The notes beneath the pieces are model-generated. The model saw nothing but the letters and a program-made list of their open reading frames with translations, searched no databases and was not told the origin of the DNA. From contig QXEO01000170.1 of assembly GCA_007115705.1 (NCBI GenBank), positions 1,189,062 through 1,253,061 on the forward strand: 64,000 nucleotides of DNA, given 5' to 3'. Made by a program: the position numbers and the translations under genes. The stretch is from Dactylis glomerata. Lineage: Eukaryota > Streptophyta > Magnoliopsida > Poales > Poaceae. Positions 10,062 through 22,267 of this stretch are shown one piece after another. How positions within the stretch are numbered: the first letter of the stretch is position 1; the number at the start of each line of letters is the position of its first letter.

Positions 10062-11046
10062 GGAGCATAAGCGCTTTGTACGGTCGTACTCGCCTACTTG
10101 TGCAACCATTTAAGTGGAACCTAGGTCCAGCGAGCGAGCTACTTCTCTCCCGGCCAGACACGAACGAAGCTATCGCAAGTTCGCGGCTGTTTTTTTTTTG
10201 AACTGGGAAACAATGGCGGCTCCAGAAAATAGATATTGGGTATTCATTGTAATTATTATTAATGCAATATATGAACTAAAATAGCTCATATATACATATA
10301 TAAGAGATTAAACCATTATTTTAGTAAAACAGTAACAATTTTTTAATCAAGTAAGCTACTTTCTTCTTCATTTACATTGCAAGAAATACAAGAGGAAAAT
10401 TCAGGAAATTAGTCAATTAGAAGCTTGCATCTCGTAGTAATGTCATATTTTTTTTAGATCTTCGACAGCCAACAGCTAAATTTCTAATCTGCTAGACTAG
10501 TAGCCTAGTACTGAAACACAGCTAAACTTCTAATCTGCTACCGCTAATCTGCTAGACTAATATGCAAATATGGCTGAATCTGAAAAGGAAAATATGAGTT
10601 AAGGTATGAAGATTACCTGGTCTGGCGACTCACGGTGGCGTGCTCGCTCGGCTGTGCTGGTCGGACAGACGGGACGGACCACGCGGTCGCCTGCTTGCTA
10701 CCGCAGCTCTGGTTGCCTCCTTCCCTACCACTGACCTGCAGCCGCGCCGCCTAGGCCTAGGTTGCCCGCACCGCCTGCCGCTGACCCGCTCTCTCTCGCG
10801 TGCGTCTGGATTTGAGTCGATCGATGCGACAATGCGTGAGTGCGAGCAAAGAGAGAGGCTGGCCTAATGGGCTGTATGGGCTAAATGATTACCGGTACTT
10901 AACTTTTTGCTCAAAATTATGGGTATTCATTAGAATACATCTGAATACACCCAGTGCCGCCAATGCTGGGAAAGGTCCCGAACCCAGATTCTGCGGTGGG
11001 TACATTTTGCAAAAAGGACCTTACAGAAGAAGGAGAATACAACTAG
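10062..11046. other. Unassigned low-copy DNA
   Basis: No coding frame or repeat I can name. Two similar inverted segments occur (AATGGCGGCTCCAG near 10212 and GTGCCGCCAATGCTGG near 10952, each next to GGGTATTCAT), which may be the decayed ends of a DNA transposon. The boundaries are too eroded to call it. Confidence 0.3.
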
Positions 11047-11334
11047 ATCCGAAAATTTAACACAAAGCACCCTAGCAACGACCGCGAAAACACGATCGAG
11101 TTCACAAACGCCGCCGATGATTCGCCGTCGCGCACGGCCGTCCCTGCTAAAGCGTGGGACACAATCACTTGGGTCAACCGAGACGAGGAGTGCCGCGCTG
11201 AGGCTGATCCTCCCTCCTTGGTCGAAACAGTTACTTCCTTCATGCGGTTGCGGCTTTTTCCCAAACATAGCAAGGAAGCCATCCATGTATATGGGCCGCA
11301 AGGATCCAGCGCAACCGAGCGATCTCTTGAGTGA
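11047..11334 (+). pseudogene. Possible gene fragment, 95-codon open frame without ATG
   Basis: A frame open from an upstream TAG (11044-11046) to a TGA at 11332-11334. It has unremarkable protein-like composition (segments such as NTIEFTNAADDS, AWDTITWVNRDEE and RLFPKHSKEAIHVY) but no methionine start and no domain that I recognise. It lies just upstream of the first copy of the promoter-like repeat (11480-11850). It could be an exon of a decayed host gene or chance. Confidence 0.3.
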
Positions 11335-11479
11335 AATGGCAGCAAAGGATGGCGTGAGTGCCACGGAGAAGCACCGATTGTTGCTAGCTCTGTTACTAGC
11401 GTTGGATTTGCTGCGGCAAGCCAGATCGAATGAGGTTTGGAAAGCTAGGCAGTTGTTGCACACATTCTCTCCGCAGTAA

Positions 11480-11850
11480 CAGGTATGGCGCAAAGTAGTA
11501 ACATGTTCTCGATGCCTCCTAAGCTTAATATGTACGGTTACGATAATTGACAAATGCTGGGTCTTGGTTTCATGAAACTCTTTCCGCAAAAAAAAAAATT
11601 GGTTTCATGAAACGCTACTCCTAGTCGTGCTAAGCTTCATGGTTTATTCAGTTAGTAGGCTTCAGGTCGCTATATAAAGACCATATGTGATGCTTTTCCG
11701 ACACGAGCTCATAAGTTCGTTTCAGAGAGCACATGCCTAAATCTCTTGTACTGTACGTATTGATAGTACTTTGTTCTTTTTGCGTACATCTACTGAACGT
11801 TCACTCTTAGATTATTCACCACCTTACATATGAGTCCTGTTCAAAAAAAA
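11480..11850 (+). promoter_or_regulatory. Promoter-like repeat, copy 1
   Basis: Contains the block TAGTAACATGTTC...CCTCCTAAGCTTAA, then GCTAAGCTTCATGG, a TATA box in GCTATATAAAGACCATATG (TATATAAAG from 11671), then GAGAGCACATGCC about 60 bp further on. Copies 2 (16085-16435) and 3 (32430-32715) keep the same order and spacing, on the same strand. A TATA box followed by a conserved leader-like region suggests the 5' end of a duplicated transcription unit. No coding frame follows. Confidence 0.55.
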
Positions 11851-12088
11851 AAAAAAAACATATGAGTCTCTTTAGTGGTGCTGTGTTCGCTAGTTCCAGT
11901 TCATTTTTTTTTCAGAGGTCGAGACAGAAAATATGCATACAACCATTTGAGATACATGCTGCTTTAGCTAGTTTCATAATATTTGAGATTACTTAACTTT
12001 GCTAACTAGTCCTAGTTACTTCATCTTACTAGACTGAATTTTTAACCTCATGAGCCTACCGGTGATTAAGCAGGCGGCTATCTTTTAA

Positions 12089-12372
12089 GAGCAAGTACAA
12101 TAAGATCTACTCAGCTGGCTATAAGGATTAAACTACTATTTTTATGCTGAATTGGATGAGAGAGAAGAGGAGAGAGAAGAGAAGTGGGCTCTCATGCAAG
12201 AGCTAGCTCTAGCACGTGCTCTTATGTACATTATGAGGGTGTCATGTGGGCCATGTAGTCATAAAGTAAAATTGTTTTGTAGCCAACTATTGTATGTCTT
12301 GGCTATAAGCTAGCTATAGATGACATGACAATGCCTTATAGCCAGCAGCTAGCTCTACTATTAACCTTGCTC
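12089..12372. mobile_element. MITE, possibly Harbinger-type
   Basis: Inverted ends of about 38 bp: GAGCAAGTACAATAAG with CTCAGCTGGCTATAAG on the left, and their imperfect reverse complement ending CCTTGCTC on the right. TAA on both sides (12086-12088, 12373-12375) fits the 3-bp TWA duplication of Harbinger elements. The element is 284 bp long with no coding capacity. The superfamily assignment is tentative because such a short duplication can occur by chance. Confidence 0.6.
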
Positions 12373-13119
12373 TAAGTTGCATACTTGCATTGCTATTTAA
12401 TTGAAAGCGTCGTTAAATACTTACATCTTTGACGTCATGAGTTAGCAGATGACATCAACATGAAAGGATGAGAGATAAGGGAGGGAAAAACGACACCCGG
12501 TCTCAATAAACCGTTATGACTCTAGAAAACTGTGAAAATGGTGCTCGATTGGTCCAAAAACGGTTTTGAATCCCTAATTTTTTTTTGGGATCTCCAGAAA
12601 ATACCTACACGACTACCTCTAAATTAAGAGTCGCGAGGTAGCTTCCAACACGCGCAGAAGCCACCAACCGTGAGCCCTGAAAATTTAAACGCGACCACCC
12701 TGCCACCACTCGCTCGGCCGCCGCCGTCACACTGCGTTTGCTAATTTCGGGCTGCCATCCGGCCCTGCCCACATCCCTTCTCCATCCCGTACCCCCGTCG
12801 GCCATCAACACCTCTGATTTGAGCATCCCGAGCACTCACGCACCCCTCCATTGATGCTACCTGGTTTGATTCGCGAGCTGTCCCTCCCTTCTATGTTGTG
12901 CTGTCGGCGGCGCACCCGTCAAGTGCGAGGCTTAGAAAGAGGTGGAGACCGCCGGTGACGAGCTTGGCCACGACACCATTGACCACCGCTCTTGGCGATA
13001 TCTCTTCTCTCCTCCTCCGTGTTTCTAAGGTGGACATAGACGTCGGCCTTCATCTCCCGTTTCTCGGACAAACTCCCTGGTGCTCTCAAGACCGCCAAAA
13101 ATTTCGTCTGTAAGGTGTT
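12373..13119. other. Unassigned DNA, partly GC-rich
   Basis: A CG-rich stretch at 12640-12960 has short open frames on both strands but no recognisable protein or splice pattern. I see no gene here. Confidence 0.3.
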
Positions 13120-13410
13120 CAATAGATTGTTGTAACACGTAACACCGACGACGCCTTCTGATAGGCATAAATACGTAGCCGTCAGACATTGATGCCCGTC
13201 AGAGATGACCATGCATCTCAAGGCCAGAGAACATTGCATGTCAGTTATGCGCTCTATGCCCGCTGGGTAAAGGTTATGCCAACCCTTACTACTAACTGTC
13301 AGCGAACAGCCTCCAGGGCGAACCTCGTGCTGCACAATTTGTCATCGTTGATGGATTTCTTAGTGCATGTCAGAGATAAGCCGTCAGAAACAACAATTTT
13401 TGTACTAGTG
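13120..13410 (+). mobile_element. Solo CACTA terminus (truncated element)
   Basis: Ends ...TTTTTGTACTAGTG at 13410, which on the minus strand is a CACTAGTACAAAAA terminus. Upstream are repeated CCGTCAGA/TGTCAGAGAT motifs typical of a subterminal region. No matching left end is visible, so it is probably a truncated copy. Confidence 0.45.
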
Positions 13411-13739
13411 ACATGCGTTTCATTTATGCTTCAATTGGAAGATTGGTGCTATGCATGACACAAGCGTGCTATATTGTCATGCAATTGGCCATGACATGCT
13501 CACCTTCACTACTAGAAAAAAGGCTACCCGCAGCGCACGGGTTTTGGTTACCCGTAGCGCATGGTCCGTGCGCTGCGGGTACCACGCCACTGGTAATTAA
13601 TTACCCATAGCGCATGGGCTGGTGCGCTACGGATAATTTACATACCCGTAGTGCACCAGCTCATGCGCTGCGGGTAACTTGGTCCGTGCGCTACGGGTAT
13701 TTTTTTTCGAAATTCAAAAAAAAAGGCCGCCGCCGCCAT

Positions 13740-14095
13740 CGGAGAGGCCGCCGGAGAGGAGCTGCCGTGGTTGTCCTTCCGTCGGAGAGGAGATCATTTC
13801 GTGTAGAATGGGGAGGAGGTCGCCGGAGAGGAGGTCACCGGAGAGGAGGTCGTCGGAAAGGAGGTGGTTGGGGAGTAGCTTGGCCGGGGAGGAGGTGGTT
13901 GGGGAGGAGCTTGGTCGGGGAGGAGCTCACCGGAGAGAAGGTCGAAGGGGAGAAGCTCGCCGGAGAGGAGCTCGTCAGAGAGAAGGTCGTCGGGGAAGAG
14001 GTCGCCGGAGAGGAGCTCGCCAGAGAGAAACTTGGCCGTAGAGAAGGTCATCGCGTAGAAGCTTGCCGGGGAGGAGCTTGGCCGGAGTGCTTCTC
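13740..14095. repeat. Degenerate GGAGAGGAGCTCGCC-type tandem repeat
   Basis: Units of about 15 bp built on CCGGAGAGGAGGTCG repeat across the interior of CACTA element 1. Both strands stay open in some frames only because the unit length is a multiple of three. Confidence 0.75.
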
Positions 14096-14102
14096 ATGCT
14101 CA

Positions 14103-14223
<121 letters not shown>

Positions 14224-15276
14224 TGAGGTGAGTGAGATATGGAGGAACAAGAGAGAGAGGGGAGGTGAGATAAGGACAAAGAGAGGTTGGATCCGCATGA
14301 CCCCCTCCCGGCCAATCAGAAGCCTTCGTTGATGATGCCACGGATGTGTGTTTGTTTAGAAACATTGGGAGCCATCGGATGTGTGTGAAGATTCGCACTT
14401 ACCCGTAGCGCATCACTTCACCCATGCGCTACGGGTAAGTGGTTCGAATTTCATATTATTTTTTTTGCAACAAAAACTAGAACATCAAAAAGCTACATCT
14501 TCCGTTTCGAATTTTGAGATTCTAAAATTTGTCGAAATTCATGTTTATTATTTTTCCTACTTACTAGATCAGATAACATAACTAAATCTCATTTTTTGAA
14601 TTTTTTTCAAATCTTTTATCTTTTTCTTTTATTTTTTAGAAGACTAAAAAGGCGATCCACGGGGGGGGGGGGGGGGGGTGGCGTGTGGCGGGGCAAAATT
14701 GCAAAAAAAGTTACCCGTAGCGCACCACATTGCCTATGCGCTACAGGTAAGTTTTCCCGCCGATTTGAAAATGTTTGAAAATTTTCCCGCCGATTCAATT
14801 TTTTTTGAGAAACTTTCCTGCCGATTCAAATTTTTTGACAGGAAACTTACCCATAGCGCACCATTTTCTGTACCCGTAGCACATTTGGTGGTGCGCTACG
14901 GGTAAGTCTAAAATGTTTAAATATTGTTCCCGCCCAACTTATCCGTAGCGCACCACATTGCATGCGCTACGGGTAGTATAATTACCCCTAGCGCATTCTT
15001 CAACCGTGTGCTACGGGTAAGTTGAGGGAGGCCTGCCCACCGGAGCCCATATTACCTGTAGCGCATTGGAAATAGGCGTGCTCTACGGGTAATTAAATAT
15101 CAGCAGCGTACAGGGCTCGGTGCGCTACGGGTATATACCCGCATCGCACCGTTTTTTAAATGCGCTACGGGTAACACTACTATCTATAGCTGTTTTCTTA
15201 GTAGTGCTTCCCCCGTTCTCCAAAGCGCGAGCATATTTTATGTTAATCCATTTGGTGTAATATAAGCTACATCTAA

Positions 15277-15725
15277 TTTGGTGAGTACTGCCTTGTAGAC
15301 ATTGATCATCCTAATATATTTGGATATCTTGCACCATACAAAGGAGAAAGGTATCGTATTCCTAACATCCATAGAGGTGTACCGCCAACTACTCATGTCG
15401 AGAAGTTCAACATGATCTACTCGGGCAAGCGTAATTGCACCAAGGGAGGCTTCAGAGTATTGAAGATGAAATGTCAAATTCTTTTCAGGATGCCAACGTA
15501 CTCCATTGAAGCCCAAAAGATGATTGTTGCTGTACGTACGACGCACAACTATGTCTGCGCTCATGATAGAGAATATATCCATTTGAGCAACGTGATACGG
15601 ATCCGGATTATGTGCTAGGAATTATGGAACGCTATAAGCGGTATGCTGTTCCTCCCAATGCTCCGGAGGCAAGCGGTGCTGACATGGATGCATTCAGGGA
15701 TGATGATGAGCAAGGCATGTTAGAT
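15277..15725 (+). pseudogene. PIF/Harbinger DDE transposase fragment (C-terminal)
   Basis: Plus-strand frame reads EYCLVD, GYLAPYKGERYRIPN, GVPPTTHVEKFN, then GGFRVLKMKCQILFRMPTYS and QKMIVAVRTTHNYVCAHD, the order found in the C-terminal part of Harbinger (DDE_Tnp_4) nucleases. A shift of frame near 15570-15600 leads to RDTDPDYVLGIMERY, PPNAPEASGADMDAFRDDD and a natural C-terminus. In intact relatives the block before FGVLK has IERAF with the catalytic Glu; here it reads NCTKGGF, so the residue is lost. Nothing upstream of the YCLVD block survives (in-frame TAA at 15274). It is a dead fragment with no flanking terminal repeats seen. Confidence 0.82.
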
Positions 15726-16084
15726 ATATATGTATGTGCCAATTTTGATTTGCAACACCTTTTGCAGATATGATGCTTTTCTCGTATGAGACTTCAAATA
15801 CCGCCACTCAGATATTCTTATATTTCTGTTCGAATTACCTAAATATTTGCTCAATTGGAACACATAAGTTTTTTCCTAAATTCACACAGGTGCAGCCAAA
15901 AACGCTACTGTAAACACGAAAAACCTCTCTGTTTTGCTTATGTATTACCAAAAATTGCGAAAAAGAACACAAATCGATTTAACTCCGGCACGGGCCAGCT
16001 CAGCCATACATAAAGGCCAACAGAGCAGGTTGTCCCCACAGGCTTCAAAATGAGTCAATATCCACCTGGTGGACCAATGACTCC
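15726..16084. other. Unassigned DNA
   Basis: AT-rich sequence with no frame or repeat I can support. Confidence 0.3.
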
Positions 16085-16435
16085 TAGTAGTATCGGGTAT
16101 GGTACAAAGAATTAACATGTTCCCAATGACTCCTAAGCTTAACATCGACGGTTCACGATAACTGACAATGTTGGATGTCTTAGTTTCATGAAACTCTACT
16201 CATAGTCGTGCTAAGCTTCAAGGTCTATTCAGTTAGTAGGCTCCAGGTCGCTATATAAAGACCATATGTGATGCTTTTTTTCAACACGAGCTCAGAAGTA
16301 AGTTTGCTTCAGAGAGCACATGCGTGGATCTCTCTTCCCTGTACGCGTTGACAGTAATTTGATCTTTGCGTACCTCTAGTGCACGTTCACTCTGAAATTA
16401 CTCACCACTTCACATATGAGTTCACTGGTCTATAT
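16085..16435 (+). promoter_or_regulatory. Promoter-like repeat, copy 2
   Basis: Same ordered blocks as copy 1: TTAACATGTTCCC with CTCCTAAGCTTAACAT, GCTAAGCTTCAAGG, TATA box in CTATATAAAGACCATATG (from 16252), then GAGAGCACATGCG and a GTACCTC-type block about 120 bp downstream. No coding frame follows. This is the closest relative of copy 1 by eye. Confidence 0.55.
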
Positions 16436-16689
16436 TCTTTCATTTTTTGACTATGTGTTTCCTTAATGTCTCGGCTAGTTTCGGACTTTATATATATATG
16501 AGAAGAGGCTGGGTGTATTTGGTATCTTCATGATATTAATATATTTCTTTTTGTAGAGAAGAAGTTTTTATTCAATTTTTACTTTTTAGAAGGAGGTTGA
16601 GACCCAACCTCAACATAAAAATATATGCAAAAGCCCTTTATTTTTAATATATTAAGCAAAGGCTTGACAAGAACAAAGCCTCCACCCTC

Positions 16690-16915
16690 CGGGAATGTGT
16701 CTTAACTTAGCTCCCCAGCCAGCGCGCTGTGTATCGGATCTTTGATCCTTGTTAGTACTTTCAGCTAAGACTTGGCCTGGCTAGGGTAGCCTTGTGCCGT
16801 TCTAAACCTTTAAGTTTGTGTTGTAATCGCTGCGTGTGGCAGCCGTACTCTGTTTTCCCTCCGCCAACATGGCTTTATTAATTTAAAGTCGGGCACTTGT
16901 GCCTTAAGTTTAAAA
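16690..16915 (+). mobile_element. LINE-like 3' end
   Basis: The stretch TGTTGTAATCGCTGCG... followed by CATGGCTTTATTAATTTAAAGTCGGGC resembles the 3' untranslated tail of grass LINEs, which usually ends in a GGCTTTATTAATATAAAG-type sequence. No endonuclease or reverse transcriptase remains. Confidence 0.4.
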
Positions 16916-18088
16916 GAACATATGTCAACCAACCTGAAACCGCCACACCACACCTATAAACCTGGCGATGGGAGAGATCAATGCTATCAGGGCCTTGAGC
17001 CCAAGACTCACAACAATGCCCCATCAGCTAAATCTATGGACAGCACCAAGTCACCAAGTCAGCACTTGTCCGATACAACGGACCCTCAACTCTCAGCGCG
17101 CACCAAACCCCATATTACGGTCAAAGATCCGCATAATCCTTGTCAGGCCTGCCGTCTACACCACCACATCGCTAGAGCCCAGATGACACTACCACGGCCT
17201 CCACACATCCATTAGCATGCATCTGCCACCAATACCCCACTACTCTACGCCGCCGAAACATGTTCTCTTCAACATGGTAGAAGCCATGTCACCCTCCACG
17301 CTAGGTTCTATGGCAGGACTATGGTGTCTAGCTTTAGTATGTACAAGTGTAATCTTCGGAAAGTGATTTCCATAATCATTAACTGTAGAGTTATGTGCTT
17401 TCATATAATATATGCATCATCATTTATTTTGTGATTTTAGGATTAATTTTTAAATTCTAATTTAATTTATCTTTCATGAAGAATTCGGAATGTCTAGGGA
17501 CAAAGGGGGAAGGAATCCACGAAGAAACGACACCAAATGGGAGGGATTTGAGTTAGGGAAGTGAGAGGGAGGGAGAGAGAAGGTCAGGGTAGGGAGGGGG
17601 AAATAATGAGTGTGAGCGGACACCATTTCTAATTAATGCTAAAGTGGCATGGCGCCATGGTCAACGGCGACATACACCATAGCTTGGCGCCATTGACTAG
17701 GGCAACTAGACATACAGAGACGCGGGCCCACATGGGCCAAAGACCTCCATGTCATATGACATTTGGCTCCCTTGACTGAGGCGCCATGATGAGTATGACG
17801 CCGTTTATAGTGGTGCCATGCTACTGGAACCGGAGCCGTTTATAGTGTTTAACGTTGTTGTTAAGGTTAATTTGTCAAAATCGTCCTTCTTCAGGCGGTA
17901 GTGACCTTCCTTTAGCCAAAGCTCCATCTGCATAATTAAGCAAATTACCATTACATCACTCCTGGAATCGTACAACCGAATAATGTATTGCTCCCTTTGG
18001 CTTTCTCCATCACCATCATATTTTGTTTCATTTTGATCTAAAAAAGGTGTTATTATTTAGGTAAGTTGTAGGAGCAACAAGTTTGCCT
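16916..18088. other. Unassigned DNA
   Basis: CA-rich sequence (16920-17230), an AT-rich middle and a segment with several GGCGCCAT motifs (17640-17800). I see no convincing gene or element boundary. Confidence 0.3.
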
Positions 18089-18100
18089 CATCACTAGTCC

Positions 18101-18300
18101 AAAAATGGACATCAATACTGGTTCCAGAGGGGCTTTTGTACCGGAAATCAAACCGGTACAAAAGATTCGGGACAAAAGCCCCCCTCTTTGGTACCGGTTC
18201 CTTACAACCCGGTATTAAAGGGGCCTCCACGTTGGCTCCAGGAGAGTGCAGGGCTAGGGACCTTTGGTACCGGTTTGTAACACGAACCGGTACCAAAGGA
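18101..18300. repeat. Left subterminal repeats of CACTA element 2
   Basis: GTACCGG / ACCGGTAC motifs in facing pairs, for example CCTTTGGTACCGGTTTG (about 18259) against ACGAACCGGTACCAAAGG. In En/Spm, such motifs are binding sites for the TNPA-type protein (family knowledge). Confidence 0.85.
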
Positions 18301-18605
18301 TTTCAGGGTTTAGGGTTTTAATTAGGAGGGGTTTAGGGGTTTAGGGGTATCGGACCATTTCATTGTACGAGGATCGCGTCGATGCGCCAGAAACGTGTTT
18401 CGATTTAGGAGTACATGAAGATCAAGGTAATGCATATCAACTTGGTGCATATAATATAACACATGTAATTGCATAAGATCGCAAATTAAATAGTACATGC
18501 ATGAAGATCGATCTTCATGCATAGTGGTACTCTCCGAGGCATACTATCTATTACATGTAGCATAGTGGTATTCTCCGAGTCAAGCTATATATTACATATA
18601 GATCT

Positions 18606-21600
18606 TCATTCATAGTGGTACTCTCCGAAATTAGGTATGACGTCCCAAAGGAAAAATCCCGCCAATTCCTCGCCAATTGCTTTGAAGCGGTGCTCGATTG
18701 GGAGCCTGTCACGCTTTCTTGTCAACTGTAAAAGAATGATATTCAAATGAATACATGAGCTATGTATATATATATATATCAAATCACAATTAAACAATTA
18801 TGACTGAAACTTAGCACAAGTTATGGTAACAAAATAAATTTGTGAATATTGTTAGCGTACCTCTCTATTCCTTTGATTATTCGTTCTCTCGCTGACAATC
18901 TTATGGATGTTCTCGCAAACATAGTATCCACATAGATTAGTCCCCTCGGGTTGTTGCGCGCATTTCTGTACAAGAATATAATTCAATCAAATAATAATCA
19001 AGTATGATAAAGGTGTGTGGACCTAGGTAGTACTACTTACTTTGTTCGCACGCCATATCAGCTTCGGTTTCCATCCACCGGTCGGATCTTCCTGGATGAA
19101 CGTTTGCCATACGCTGCCCGACAAAAGAAAATGCATAAAAGAGTTATTAATTTGTTGATATCAGGAAATTAACGAAAAAACCGATAAGAATTAAAATTAC
19201 CTTTTGAGCATATCAAAAGCCGACTTGTATAGTATAGGCTCTTTGGTTAGTGAGTCATAGACTTCAACCTCTCCATCGTACATTTTAATGACGATAAGAA
19301 TAAAGTGGAACCTGCGCACGTTTAAATATGCAGTGTCATAGATATAAGTCATCAGTTAAAATTTTAACATATGGTGAGCAAAATAGAATGTGTTATAAGA
19401 CAGTTACACTTACTTGAAGTTGTAAGGCCAAAGTATTGTCTTTTTGTCACGTTGTCGCTTCAAAAACCTTAGCAAAGTCTCTGGTGTATCCTTGTTAAAG
19501 ATGGGATCTTCTATGGTTTTTTCATGTATTGTATCTGGGTCAATGAACCCAATGTCCGTGATTTCATCCCTTTTGCATTCGAGCTTCTTCGATCTGCATA
19601 ATATAGCGCACAAAAGATTAAATTGAGGATAATTTGCAGACAATGAATGAGCTGAGCTAAAGACTTCTCAAATTATATTAATAAATCACTTACAGACAAT
19701 AGCAACTGATGATAGATTTGTCGATGGCCCGGAGATTGTATAACTGAAAAAGTTCAAAGAAGTCAACGCTCACAGAGTATTCTTGGAAGTAGTGCTCATC
19801 CTTAACTCGCACCATGATACAATCAATCCCTCTCTTTGTGGCATTAGTGTACCACGCATTCAAATTACGCATACATGTTGGTAGCGACCTGATATTCTCG
19901 ACCAGATCTTTCCCTTGAACAAATTGATATACTACTTCAGCGATGGGGTAATCAATTGTGTTTTGTCGAGAACTTTGAACGGCCTTCTCGTCAAACACCT
20001 TGAGAGGGGGGACCGATTGAACGGGTTGTTCTCCGAGCTGGTACACTTGTTTCCTAGTTTTCGCCGAGACCACCGATTGATCGGGTTTTTTCACCTCCAC
20101 CATAGCGTCATACGACTTTTCAATAGAACGCCTATAGTCAGATAGCGGCGATGGTGGAGGGTCATATAGATTCTCAACGGTACGAATAACTTTCACTGGA
20201 TCTAGAGTCTTCTCAAAAGGTATCTCTGGCACTTTCTTAGCAAAATGTTTTACCACCTCGGACTTAGAGATTTCGCTGCATTCCTCGATAGTTCTTTCCC
20301 AAGGTAACTTCTCGATAGGCGGCAGTGGTTTCTCCTTTCTAGGTCTCTTCCTAGGCGGCGTACCGTTCCGCTTAAAAAATGCAGTCTTACGCGGAGGATC
20401 TCGAGATGGTGGACTCGCACTGGGGTCCCTCTCCGGTAGGTGTGGACTTTGCTGCTCATGTGGACTGCTACCAGGCGGAGTCGATGGCCATTGCTGCTCA
20501 TGTGGAATTTGCTGCTCATGTGGACTGCTACGAGGAGGAGTCGGTGGCCTTGGCTGCTCATGTGGACTGCTACGAGGAGGAGTCGGTGGCCTTGGCAAAA
20601 GGACGATGTATTTCTTGGACCATATGGCGAAACCGCGCTTGACATCGGCCAGTGTCTTCTCTTCGTCACCTCCAGGAAAATCAAGGTCCATTGTTTCAAA
20701 ACCCGGAACAACGTCATCCACCCCGACACGAACACAGCCAGCTGGAATGGGCATATGATGGTGCGTTGCTCCATCTTCATTTGGGTAAACATAGCCGACC
20801 GCCACCTTAACGGACACGTTCCTCATTTGCACATGTAGCTCGCAGTCTGTCTTCTCCGTGACATAATCCACGGGGTAGCTTCCTGCACATTCAAGATGCG
20901 AGGAACCCACACTGCTTCTTCGCTGAGATGGGGCGGCATCGGCTTGAGGATCTTGTATAAACAGCGGCTGATCAGGTGCCCTCTGATTTTGCTCAAGCAC
21001 CTCCACCCTATTTATCAATTCCGCTAACCTGTCTAAGTCCTGCTTCTTCTTTCTTGAACGGCTTCTATAAGTGTCAGCGCACTCCGGCCATGCTTCCTTC
21101 ATGGTGACACCTGGGAGGGCTCGTATCCGTCCAACGTGTTCCGCATTCCCAAGAGCGAGTGTCAGCTCGTCATTCTCTCTATCGGGAATGTACTCTCCCT
21201 TTCTAACTTTTTCAATTGCATCTATAAGCTGCGTCGTGATTGCATTAACTTTATCCTTCTATTTTCCCTTTGCAACGATCTGCCCTGTCTTTGGGTCCAA
21301 CCCTGCCCCATGCGCGAACAACCAGAACTTGGACCGGTCGGGCCAATCCCATGTCTGTGGAGTGATTCCTGCCTCCATCAGTTTAGCTTCAAATGCTCTC
21401 CACTTCGGAATGGCAGTCTTGTAGCCACCTGACCCCAAATGATGGAAATGTTTCTTCTTTGAAGCATTTTTCGTATTTGTGACTGATCGGGACACAGCAG
21501 TAGAAGATTTCTTATAGCTCTTAAATGCGGGCCAGTGATCTTTTATCTTCACTAGACTTCCAGTGAATACTGGATCTTTATCTTCATATCTGGCCCATAA

Positions 21601-22267
21601 ATTTTTCTTCCAGGTCTGGAATTGTGTGGCCATCCTCTTAAGAGTCCATTCCTTGACTTTCTTCTTCTGGCCTTCCGTCATGTCTTCCGGTAGGCTAAAG
21701 TGTGTCAGTAGACTATCCCAAAGAAAAAGCTTTAGAGTATCATTGACATAACTAGCTTCAGCCCCCGCGTTCTTCGGCTTATGCCACTCTACAATGCTGA
21801 TCGGTACATGGTCCCTAACAAGAACTCCAGCTTGGTTTACAAATTTACGACAGTGCTCTTTGGGCTCCACCGGTTGACCACTAGCCTTAAATGCGGTGAG
21901 GGCTAACCTACCCTCGCCCTTTAGACGTTGCGTCGGGCCTCGTTGCTTTTTAACAGATTTGCTCGATGATCCAGAAGGCTAAAAGAAAAATGATTTGTTA
22001 ATAAGTGTAATACAAATAAATCAATGCATCAAGTGATGAACATATAGCCTTGATATACACCTCGTCGAAGTTTATTAAGGACACTTCGTTGTCTCTTCTT
22101 TCTTCGGACTCAAGTCCCTCACCGACATCATTTAAAAATTGTGAGCCGAAATCATCGTCATCTCCATCGGGTTCTCCATTGGGTTCCGGTCCACGGGCAC
22201 TCTCAAATATCATTTTCTGCACCATTTCTTCTCGCTCCTCATCTCGGATGAAGGTGTTGTCCTCCAT
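18606..22267 (-). pseudogene. CACTA second gene: Ptta/En/Spm-type protein fused to a Ulp1-like protease, one premature stop
   Basis: Seven exons, all with GT-AG borders and compatible phases: 22061-22267, 19694-21978, 19414-19593, 19201-19311, 19041-19113, 18861-18965, 18606-18725; 1027 codons including the stop. Residues about 70-360 match the plant transposase (Ptta/En/Spm, Transposase_24) family: PTQRLKGEGR, VEWHK, a W-rich helical block, GGYKTAIPKW, and NAEHVGRIRALPG. The middle is Pro-rich with PPRSSPHEQ repeats. The C-terminal exons form a Ulp1-like (C48) cysteine protease: His893 in FHFILIVIK, Asp910 in VYDSL, Gln957 and Cys964 in TNLCGYYVC. A single in-frame TAG at 21259-21261 (codon 309), explainable as CAG to TAG, interrupts the reading frame. 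Otherwise the gene looks complete. Confidence 0.85.

Noticed and set aside
10202..10965. Decayed DNA transposon with GGGTATTCA ends
   Set aside because: Two loosely inverted segments exist but no target duplication or clean termini could be found.
10930..11589. 219-codon minus-strand frame
   Set aside because: Composition and lack of any motif suggest a shadow of the plus-strand fragment at 11047-11334, itself uncertain.
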